Source: Pseudomonadota bacterium
GTDB lineage: Bacteria; Pseudomonadota; Alphaproteobacteria; Rhizobiales; Xanthobacteraceae
Direction: 5' to 3'
Assembly (NCBI GenBank): GCA_023386635.1
Contig: JAEWJH010000110.1
Coordinates: forward strand, 1-64,000
DNA length: 64,000 nt
Part shown: positions 56,379-62,728 of the stretch, one piece after another
How the letters are laid out: each line of letters begins with the position of its first letter
Numbering within the stretch: the first letter of the stretch is position 1
Notes under the pieces: generated by a model
Told to the model about the DNA's origin: nothing
Database searches by the model: none
Seen by the model: only the letters and a program-made list of their open reading frames with translations
Translations under genes and position numbers: made by a program

Positions 56379-56941
56379 CACAGCGACACCCGGCGGAACG
56401 GCGCGAGCAACGCCGCCACGCCCTGCGGGATTTCCTGCGCCGCCGGCGCCATGACGCCGCGCTGTTCGTACCAGTGCGCGACCAGCATCAGCATGGCCTG
56501 CCGCAGCGGTGACGGCACGGCATCCGCCGTATCGCCCTCGCCGACACGCACCTCGATGACGATGCCGCCGACGGCAATGCCGGGCCGCATCGGCGTCCAT
56601 GGTGCGAACGCGATCCGCGAGCCGACGCTGTCGACCACGAAATTCTGCGGGTCGAGCGCGTGCATCGTCCCTGCCTCGTCGGCGACCTCGACGCCGATCA
56701 GCGTCTGCAATGGCGCCGGCAAAACATGAATCACGCCGCCCGGTGGCCAGGCATCGCGCGTGAGCCGCCAGTCCTGCGTGATCAGCGCGCGGCGCGTCGC
56801 CATCTCCACATGCTGGCGCGCGGCGGCGATGAGCGCGGCGATCGCCGTGTCCTCGTCGTCGTGCTCGATGCGCAGGAACAGCTTGGCTTCGGCGAGCGTG
56901 ATCGGCTCGATCGCCGGCGCGGCGATCAGGTGTGACGGCAT
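56378..56941 (-). CDS. GTA/phage head-tail connector protein (gp6-like)
   Basis: This 187-residue protein has the connector-type N-terminus ITLAEAKLFLRIEHDDEDTAIAALI and the helix AARQHVEMATRRALITQDWRL, shortened here to its core EMATRRALITQDW. This is the pattern of gp6-like connectors, which attach to the portal and receive the adaptor. GAGG precedes the ATG at 56941. It is cut off from the capsid gene by a 2.1-kb block of other genes. Only 51 bp separate it from the divergent protease gene. Confidence 0.85.
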   Translation of the reverse strand: MPSHLIAAPAIEPITLAEAKLFLRIEHDDEDTAIAALIAAARQHVEMATRRALITQDWRLTRDAWPPGGVIHVLPAPLQTLIGVEVADEAGTMHALDPQNFVVDSVGSRIAFAPWTPMRPGIAVGGIVIEVRVGEGDTADAVPSPLRQAMLMLVAHWYEQRGVMAPAAQEIPQGVAALLAPFRRVSL

Positions 56942-56992
56942 GATGTCCTCAACACGATTGACTTTCCTGCGGGCGCAAGGCTGATCGGCGCG

Positions 56993-57745
56993 ATGACACG
57001 CCTCCGCCTGCTCCGCGCTCTTCTCTCGATGGTTCTGTTGCTGCCGACGGCGCCCGCCGGCGCGATGACCGGCGGCGCGCCGGACGCCACCGGCATTCCC
57101 GGCCGCGCCATCGTCATGATCACCGGAAGCGGGTCGAGCCTGTGCACCGGCACCGCGATCGCCAGCGATCTCATTCTCACCGCCGCGCATTGCGTGCAGC
57201 GGAACAACGTCGTGCGATTCTCGCGCACGCAGGCGCCGCTCGCGATCCGCGCGGCCGCCGTCCACCCGCGCTTCAGCACGCAGGCCTATGCGACGCATCG
57301 CGCGACCGCCGATGTCGCCTTGATCAAGCTCGCCGCGCCGCTGCCGCCCGACATCACGCCGGCCGCGCTCGCGTCCGCCGGACTGGCCGTCGCGCCGGGT
57401 CACCGGATGACGGTCGCCGGCTTCGGCGTCACCGTGGACGGCACCGCCGCCGGCCTCGGCCATGCGCGCGCGGCCTCGCTGGTCGTCACCGGCCAGCCGG
57501 GATCGCTGCAGATTCGGCTTTACGATCCCGCCACGCGCAACGAACGCGCCGGCCTCGGCGCCTGTACCGGCGACAGCGGCGGCCCCGCTTTCGCCGGCGA
57601 CCGCGTCGTCGGCGTGGTGAGCTGGACCACCGGGCCGGGCAATTCCGCCGGCTGCGGGGGCCTCACCGGGCTGACGCCGCTGTCATCGTATCGGTCGTGG
57701 ATCGTCGATCAGGCGGCGCGCATGGGAAGTCCCCTCGCGCCCTAG
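56993..57745 (+). CDS. Secreted trypsin-like serine protease (S1)
   Basis: This 250-residue protein has a signal peptide (RLLRALLSMVLLLPTAPAGA) and a chymotrypsin-fold domain with the full triad: His66 (LTAAHCV), Asp107 (ADVALIKL) and Ser195 (CTGDSGGPAF). Conserved cysteines flank the His and Ser. It is exported to the periplasm or outside. It lies within the GTA head locus but on the opposite strand; involvement in particle maturation is unproven. Confidence 0.88.
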   Translation: MTRLRLLRALLSMVLLLPTAPAGAMTGGAPDATGIPGRAIVMITGSGSSLCTGTAIASDLILTAAHCVQRNNVVRFSRTQAPLAIRAAAVHPRFSTQAYATHRATADVALIKLAAPLPPDITPAALASAGLAVAPGHRMTVAGFGVTVDGTAAGLGHARAASLVVTGQPGSLQIRLYDPATRNERAGLGACTGDSGGPAFAGDRVVGVVSWTTGPGNSAGCGGLTGLTPLSSYRSWIVDQAARMGSPLAP

Positions 57746-57868
57746 CTCGCCTCATAATCCTGTTGCGGCGCAATAGCGCACAGCTTCCGGCGCTGATCGC
57801 CCTTGGAGTGTGGCCCCGGCTCTCCTATCATCGGCGTATTGTCACGCTCATCTGGAAGCCCAACCGTC

Positions 57869-58000
57869 ATGGCGCACCACGTCGATCCCGCCCACCCGCA
57901 TCTTGAAAATGTCTGCCTGCGCCTGAGCTATGTCGTCGGCGCGTTCATCGCCGGCCTGGCGCTTTCCGCGCTCGCGCTCTGGCACGGGATCATGCAGTAG
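57869..58000 (+). CDS. Small single-span membrane protein, hypothetical
   Basis: This 43-residue protein starts MAHHVDPAHPHLENVCLR (His-rich) and has one hydrophobic helix (LSYVVGAFIAGLALSALAL). The ATG at 57869 is the likely start; a longer frame begins at 57803. It follows the protease gene by 123 bp on the same strand. No family was recognised. Confidence 0.5.
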   Translation: MAHHVDPAHPHLENVCLRLSYVVGAFIAGLALSALALWHGIMQ

Positions 58001-58014
58001 CGGCGTCCGCGCCG

Positions 58015-58221
58015 TTACACATCCAGCTTTTGATGGATCGTGACGTCGAGGCCGACTTTCGGGCTCGACAGGGTGATGGACGCCGACAGGGTCTCGCCCG
58101 GCTTCAGCGTGCCGTTGGCGAGCGCCGCGCGCACCACCTTCTCGATCTCGCGCTGGGCGGTGAAGCTCACATTGCGGAGAAAGCGGTCGATCGACGCTTT
58201 CAGATCCTGTTCGCTGGTCAT
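58015..58221 (-). CDS. DUF6494-like small protein
   Basis: This 68-residue protein starts MTSEQDLKASIDRFLRNVSFTAQ, with TAQREIEKVVRAALANGTLKPG and a beta-rich end. The helix with QREIEK(V/A)VR and the GTLK motif are as I remember for the DUF6494 family, whose function is unknown. The frame extends upstream through a tandem repeat to an ATG at 58347, which would add 42 residues of Gly-Asp-Thr/Arg-Glu repeats. The shorter form is preferred. Confidence 0.65.
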   Translation of the reverse strand: MTSEQDLKASIDRFLRNVSFTAQREIEKVVRAALANGTLKPGETLSASITLSSPKVGLDVTIHQKLDV

Positions 58222-58228
58222 GTTTGTG

Positions 58229-58303
58229 TCACCGCGTTCTCTATCGCCAGGCTCTCGGTCGCCAGGTTCTGTGTCGCCAAGTTCTGTGTCGCCAAGTCTG
58301 TCG
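58229..58303. repeat. Tandem array of a 15-bp unit
   Basis: Three clear units begin at 58244, 58259 and 58274 (consensus TCGCCARGTTCTGTG). A fourth degenerate unit follows at 58289 and a weak one precedes at 58229. The period is a multiple of three and matches the reading frame of the minus-strand gene, where it would encode Gly-Asp-x-Glu-x pentapeptides. Confidence 0.75.
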
Positions 58304-58475
58304 CGATGGGAGGGTTCGGTTAAACCGTCTGCCGATGCTTCGGGCAAGCCGCCGCGCCGCGCCGCTTCGCATTTTAGTTAATTCTGGCGCGCGTTATTGG
58401 TAAATCCGCATAATGCTGGCGGCCGTTTTTCCGCGCGCTAGTGTCCCTGTGACCCCGAGCACAGGAGACGACCCC

Positions 58476-58982
58476 GTGAGCAGCTTCTTCAAGTCCGACT
58501 CCAAACCCGCCGCCACTCCGGCTGCCGCGGAACCGGCCCCGGCGCGCAGCGTCGACCGCGTCGCCGAGCAGCCCTCCGTGCTCGGCCGCGGCATGCAGAT
58601 CACGGGCAACATCGTTTCGACCGGCAGCGTGCAGATCCACGGCCGCGTCGTCGGCGACATCCAGGCGGCGCAGCTCATCGTCTGCGAAGGCGCCCGCGTC
58701 GAAGGCAAGGTGATCGCGCAGGACACCGTCATTCAGGGCACGTTTAACGGCAACATCCATTCGACCACCGTGAAGCTGCAGAAGACCGCCAAGGTCGACG
58801 GCGAAATCTTCTCGCGCTCGCTGATGATCGAGCAGGATGCGCAGTTCGAGGGCGTGTCGCGCAAGCTCGACAAGCCGGTCGACGCGCCCGGCGCCACCGT
58901 GGCGACGCTCGCCACCGCACCGGCCACCGCGCCGAGCAACGTCACCGCGCTGCGGGTCGATCCGGCACCGCTCGCGCGCTGA
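58476..58982 (+). CDS. Bactofilin (polymer-forming cytoskeletal protein)
   Basis: This 168-residue protein has a central right-handed beta-helix of short repeats (GNIVSTGSVQIHGRVVGDIQ; ARVEGKVIAQDTVIQGTFNG) flanked by disordered Ala/Pro-rich ends. Bactofilins self-assemble into nucleotide-free filaments and organise wall-modifying enzymes. GTG at 58476 with AGGAGA seven bases upstream is chosen over an ATG at 58413. A terminator follows at 59006. It sits between GTA capsid and connector genes but is on the opposite strand. Confidence 0.9.
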   Translation: MSSFFKSDSKPAATPAAAEPAPARSVDRVAEQPSVLGRGMQITGNIVSTGSVQIHGRVVGDIQAAQLIVCEGARVEGKVIAQDTVIQGTFNGNIHSTTVKLQKTAKVDGEIFSRSLMIEQDAQFEGVSRKLDKPVDAPGATVATLATAPATAPSNVTALRVDPAPLAR

Positions 58983-59005
58983 TCGCCGCGATATTTTTGC
59001 AAGAC

Positions 59006-59038
59006 GAAGCCCTCTCCTCGCGGAGAGGGCTTCTTTTT
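59006..59038 (+). terminator. Rho-independent terminator after the bactofilin gene
   Basis: A perfect 12-bp stem (GAAGCCCTCTCC with GGAGAGGGCTTC, TCGC loop) is followed by five T, 23 bp after the bactofilin stop. The minus-strand side lacks a U-tract, so the capsid transcript from the other direction may read through. Confidence 0.92.
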
Positions 59039-59045
59039 GTTGGTG

Positions 59046-60278
59046 TCAGCTCGCCGAGAACTTCATCAGCTTGATCGCATCGAAGTCCTGCACGCCGCCG
59101 CCGACGCGCTTGGTCGTATAGAACAGCACATAGGGCTTGGCGGAGTAAGGATCGCGCAGCACGCGCACGCCCTGGCGATCCACCACCAGATAGCCGCGGC
59201 GGAAATCGCCGAACGCGATCGACAGCGAGTCGGACGCGATGTCCGGCATGTCCTCGGCCTCGACCACCGGGAAGGTCATCAGCGTCGCGCGGCCGGACGC
59301 CTGCGCCGGCGGCTGCCACAGATAGCCGCCCGCCGTGTCCTTGAACTTGCGGATCGCGGACTGCGTCTTGCGGTTCATCACGAAGCTGCCATTCTGGCGA
59401 TAGCCCGCGTTCACCGCGTAGATCAGATCGACCAGCTTGTCGGACGGGTTGCTCGACGGGAACGCGCCGTCGCTGCCGCTCGCCACGGTGCCGATCTTGC
59501 CCCAGGTCCACGACGCATTGGCGACCGTGTCGTAGCTGAGAAAGCCCTTCGGCTTGTTGGTGCCGTCGCCGGTGACGAACGCCGTGCCCTCCTGCGCGGC
59601 GAACACCTGCTCGACCTCGGCGGCGATCCATTCGTCGATGTTCACCGCCACGTCCTCGAGCAGCGTGCCGGTCGCGGCCGGCATGGCGTAAAGCTCCATC
59701 GCCGGGAATTCCAGTTCGTCGAGCGTCGGCGAGTTGGTCTGCGGCCGCGACGCGGTTTCGCCGACCCAGCCGGTCGCCGGACCCGCGGTCATGAACGGCT
59801 TCGTGTACACATTGCCGGAGATCTCGCGCACCGAGGCGATGGCGCGGATCGGCGAGATCGCGGCGAGCCGCTTGCCGATCTCGCTCTCCACCTCGGCGGG
59901 CACCAGATAGCCGCCGTCCGCCGGCGTGCCGGCCGACATCGCCTTCACCTCCAGCGCGCGCAGGCCGGCGCTGTCGCCGCCGCGTACATAGGCGTCGAAC
60001 GCCGATTTATGCTCGCGCGCCGCCTGCGTGGTCGAGCCGCGCGCATCGGCGGCGGCCAGCGCCGGCCGCGCCGCCTTCAGCATCAGCGTGTCGATGGCGC
60101 GATCGATGCGAGCCACCTTCTCCTCCAGCAGCGGATCGCCGCCGCGCTTGTCGATCTCGGCGATGCGCTCGTCGTTCGCGTCCTTGAACGCTTCGAACGC
60201 GCGCATCATGTCGCCGTGGGTGACGAGGCTATCGCCGGGAATGCCGGACTTGGTTTCGAGTTCGCTGTCGATGGTCAT
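59046..60278 (-). CDS. GTA/HK97-type major capsid protein
   Basis: This 410-residue protein has an N-terminal charged coiled-coil scaffold (residues ~20-100, removed by the prohead protease in this family) and the HK97-fold shell domain: GGYLVPAEVESEIGKRL, TGWVGETASRP, VTGDGTNKPKGFLSYD and a C-terminal DPYSAKPYVLFYTTKRVGG. This matches phage_cap/RcGTA g5-type capsids. AAGGA precedes the ATG. It is the last gene of the unbroken terminase-to-capsid run. Confidence 0.92.
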   Translation of the reverse strand: MTIDSELETKSGIPGDSLVTHGDMMRAFEAFKDANDERIAEIDKRGGDPLLEEKVARIDRAIDTLMLKAARPALAAADARGSTTQAAREHKSAFDAYVRGGDSAGLRALEVKAMSAGTPADGGYLVPAEVESEIGKRLAAISPIRAIASVREISGNVYTKPFMTAGPATGWVGETASRPQTNSPTLDELEFPAMELYAMPAATGTLLEDVAVNIDEWIAAEVEQVFAAQEGTAFVTGDGTNKPKGFLSYDTVANASWTWGKIGTVASGSDGAFPSSNPSDKLVDLIYAVNAGYRQNGSFVMNRKTQSAIRKFKDTAGGYLWQPPAQASGRATLMTFPVVEAEDMPDIASDSLSIAFGDFRRGYLVVDRQGVRVLRDPYSAKPYVLFYTTKRVGGGVQDFDAIKLMKFSAS

Positions 60279-60324
60279 TCAGATGTCCTTCTCTCTCTGT
60301 TTGAAGTTGGAAAGCGGCTGACCG

Positions 60325-60846
60325 CTAAAGAGTGCGGCGCCGGGACCTCCGGCGAGGCCCGATTTGCGGCATCGCCTTCACGGCATGCACGCGCGCGCCG
60401 GTGAGCAGCGGGAACGTGACGATGGAGATTTCCCACAGATCGACGATGTCGAGCTTGCGGATGCGGGTCCTCGGATCGATCCGCCCCTTCACCGTGCGAA
60501 AGCCGATCGACAGGCCGTCGATGCCGCCCTGGCGCACCAGCGCGAGCAGCTCGCGGCCGCGCTGCACGTCGGGGATCAATCGTCCCCGCGCGTAAAGCCC
60601 GCGGCTGTCCTCGCGCAGTTCGAGCCAGACGCCGACCGGCTCGGCCGGATCGTGCTGGAACAGCATCGGGATGCGGCGCACCCCGCGCGTACGCAATGTC
60701 GCGGCGAACGCGCCGGGCATCACCATGTCGCGCGCCTGGTCGAGCTCGCCGAACAGCGAGGCATAACCTTCCACCGTGCCGTCGGCATCAATGGTGGCGC
60801 GCGGACGGAAGACGCTCGCGAGCGTCGGTTCGAGCGGTGCAAGCAT
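60325..60846 (-). CDS. HK97-family prohead protease (GTA g4-like)
   Basis: This 173-residue protein matures the head by cleaving capsid scaffold domains. Motifs are GYASLFGELDQARDMVMPGAF, MLFQHDPAEPVGVWLELRED (conserved His) and GGIDGLSIGFRTVKGR (the catalytic-serine region LSIGF). The C-terminus is an Arg-rich tail. It precedes the capsid gene by 46 bp, the standard order. Confidence 0.9.
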   Translation of the reverse strand: MLAPLEPTLASVFRPRATIDADGTVEGYASLFGELDQARDMVMPGAFAATLRTRGVRRIPMLFQHDPAEPVGVWLELREDSRGLYARGRLIPDVQRGRELLALVRQGGIDGLSIGFRTVKGRIDPRTRIRKLDIVDLWEISIVTFPLLTGARVHAVKAMPQIGPRRRSRRRTL

Positions 60847-60924
60847 GGCAAATCCTTCCCCGCCCCCTTTCGGGACGAGGCTGAAACGACCGGATTGTGG
60901 GATGATCAGCGCGTTATCGAACGA

Positions 60925-61116
60925 TCAGGACTTTCGGTCGCGCTTCGGCTTCGTGCTCTTGGTGCCCGTGCCGGTCGGCTTCGCCGTGGCGCGCTTGTGC
61001 GCGCGGTCGAGGTGGCGCAGAAATTCGCGGAACACGATCAGATGATCGGCGCGCATGGGCTTGTCCGCGCTCTTGGTCTCGTTGATCGTGCGCAGCACGG
61101 TATGCAGCGTATCCAT
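60925..61116 (-). CDS. Small basic hypothetical protein in the head gene cluster
   Basis: This 63-residue protein (MDTLHTVLRTINETKSADKP, then a helix HLIVFREFLRHLDRAHKR and a Lys/Thr/Arg tail) was not recognised. It has a good AGGAG site nine bases before its ATG and lies between the small membrane protein and the prohead protease genes. The basic tail could bind nucleic acid, but this is a guess. Confidence 0.6.
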   Translation of the reverse strand: MDTLHTVLRTINETKSADKPMRADHLIVFREFLRHLDRAHKRATAKPTGTGTKSTKPKRDRKS

Positions 61117-61128
61117 TCTCGATTTCTC

Positions 61129-61365
61129 CTAGATTCTGGACGTGATCTTTTCGGAAAACCGGTTCCCCCTTTTCCGGATCACGCCCTGGCGATGCAATTC
61201 ATTGAAGCGCGCAAGCTCGCGCACGAAATCGTCGAAGCGGCGCGCGGCCTGCGTCATCTCGCGGAACGCGAACCAGGCCAGTGCCGTGGTCGTCGACGCC
61301 CACAGGAACAGCGCGAGATGCGCGAGGTCGCCGCGGGTGATGAAGATGTCGATCAGATCGGACAT
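61129..61365 (-). CDS. Small membrane protein after portal (GTA g3.5 position)
   Basis: This 78-residue protein starts MSDLIDIFITRGDLAHLALF, with one hydrophobic helix (HLALFLWASTTTALAWFAF) followed by a charged helix. GGAG precedes the ATG at 61365. Its position between portal and protease equals that of the small gene 3.5 of Rhodobacter GTA. The last ~15 codons (GVIRKRGNRFSEKIT) are encoded by an interspersed palindromic repeat, so the original C-terminus has probably been replaced. Confidence 0.65.
   Translation of the reverse strand: MSDLIDIFITRGDLAHLALFLWASTTTALAWFAFREMTQAARRFDDFVRELARFNELHRQGVIRKRGNRFSEKITSRI
61141..61183. repeat. 43-bp palindromic interspersed repeat inside a small gene
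   Basis: The ends CGTGATC and GATCACG are inverted. Internal parts are TTTTCGGAAAA, CCGGTTCCCCC and TTTTCCG. From memory this is a very common Rhizobiales intergenic repeat (the GATCCGGAAAAGTGGGAACCGG family). Here it forms the 3' end of the gene at 61129-61365. Confidence 0.8.
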
Positions 61366-61391
61366 GACATTGCACTCCGCAACACACTCAG

Positions 61392-61498
61392 CCTCATCCT
61401 GGGAGCGATCCGTCAGCACCGCGCCTCGAAGGATGGCTGCACAGAGACACTCTCCCGCCTCACCCTGCGAGACGCGCTTCGCGTTTCTCGGGATGAGG
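61392..61498. repeat. Two further copies of the CCTCAYCC-type palindromic repeat
   Basis: A degenerate unit at 61392-61438 (CCTCATCCTGGGAG ... CCTCGAAGGATGGC) and a compact hairpin at 61458-61498 (CCTCACCC ... GGGATGAGG, with GAGACGCG/CGCGTTTCTC arms) belong to the family seen at 44119-44222. They fill the gap between portal and the small membrane gene, and the open frame across them is repeat-derived. Confidence 0.75.
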
Positions 61499-61521
61499 CT
61501 CCTCGCGGAATTTGCGGCCAT

Positions 61522-62706
61522 TCACCCCACAACATCCCCGCCGGCGATGGCCCCATAGCCCGTCGCCGCGCGCTTCTCGTTGATGGTGAGGAACGGCGCA
61601 TCGGTGACGCGCTGCCACAGCGCGGTGCGGTCAGCCGACAGCGCATCGATCCGGTCGGTATCGATGGCGAGCCGCAGCGCCGCGCCGTTCGCGAACGCCG
61701 GCGCGAGCCATTGCGTCAGCGCGCCGGCGATCCGCGTCGCCAGCGGCAGGATCGTCGCGCGCCACAGCGTGCGGTTCGCTTCCTGATAATTCGCATAGGT
61801 GTTGTCGCCGGGAATGCCGAGCAGCATCGGCGGCACGCCGAACGCCAGCGCGATCTCGCGCGCCGCCGCGTTCTTCGCGTCCATGAAGTCCATGTCCTTC
61901 GGCGTCATCGACATCGCCTTCCAGTCGAGCCCGCCTTCCAGCAGCAGCGGACGCCCCGCGTTGCCCGCGCCCTGATACTGGTCGGACAGTTCGCGCTTGA
62001 GCCGTTCGAACTGCCCGTCGGAGAGCACCGCGCCGTCCGGCCCCGCGTAGATCAAAGCGCCGGACGGCCGCGCCGCATTGTCCAGCAGCGCCTTGTTCCA
62101 GGCCGCCGCCGCATTGTGCGTATCGACCGCCACCGCCGCGGCGTCGAGCGGCGGCAGGCCGTAATGATCGTCGAGCGGATTGAGGAACGTCAGATGCAGG
62201 ATCGGCGGCACCGGGCGCGCGCTCTGATCGAACCGCATGCTGCGCCCGCCGACCGTGTAGTCGAACGCTTCCGGCCAGCCGTCGGCGCCGGGCACAACGC
62301 GCATGCGGTCCGGCCGCAGCGCATAAAGTTCGCGCACGGTGTCGCTCTCCAGCGCCACCGCTTCGAGATAGGCGTTGCCGGCGAGCAGCAGATGCGTGGT
62401 CACGGCTTCGAGCAGGCTCGCGCCGTCCTGGCGCGGATTGGGCCGCGCGATCAGGTCGAGCAGCGGATGCGTGTCGTGCTCGCGCGCATCCTCATGCAGC
62501 AGGAACGATACGGAGCCGACGCCCTCGGCAACGAGCCGCACCGCGCGATGCACCACCGCGTTCTTCGCATAACCTTCCCGTGCCAGCGCCGCATAGTCGC
62601 GCGGCGTCCATCGCGCGCGCCCGCCGCTTTCCAGCGCGATCAGCCGCGCGGTGCGCGAGGCTTTCGCTTCGGGAGCCGTCAACATGTGTTTGATGAAATC
62701 GAACAT
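61522..62706 (-). CDS. GTA/phage portal protein (g3-like)
   Basis: This 394-residue portal forms the DNA channel at the capsid vertex. It starts MFDFIKHMLTAPEAKAS at an ATG with GAGGA upstream (62706); the longer open frame overlaps terminase. Motifs of the HK97-family portal include AREGYAKNAVVHRAVRLVAEG, RPNPRQDGASLLEAV, LLLAGNAYLE and PPMLLGIPGDNTYANYQEANR (core GIPGDNTYANYQEA). The length equals that of GTA portals. It follows terminase by 22 bp. Confidence 0.92.
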   Translation of the reverse strand: MFDFIKHMLTAPEAKASRTARLIALESGGRARWTPRDYAALAREGYAKNAVVHRAVRLVAEGVGSVSFLLHEDAREHDTHPLLDLIARPNPRQDGASLLEAVTTHLLLAGNAYLEAVALESDTVRELYALRPDRMRVVPGADGWPEAFDYTVGGRSMRFDQSARPVPPILHLTFLNPLDDHYGLPPLDAAAVAVDTHNAAAAWNKALLDNAARPSGALIYAGPDGAVLSDGQFERLKRELSDQYQGAGNAGRPLLLEGGLDWKAMSMTPKDMDFMDAKNAAAREIALAFGVPPMLLGIPGDNTYANYQEANRTLWRATILPLATRIAGALTQWLAPAFANGAALRLAIDTDRIDALSADRTALWQRVTDAPFLTINEKRAATGYGAIAGGDVVG

Positions 62707-62728
62707 GGTTCCTCGTGTTTCTCGCGCC

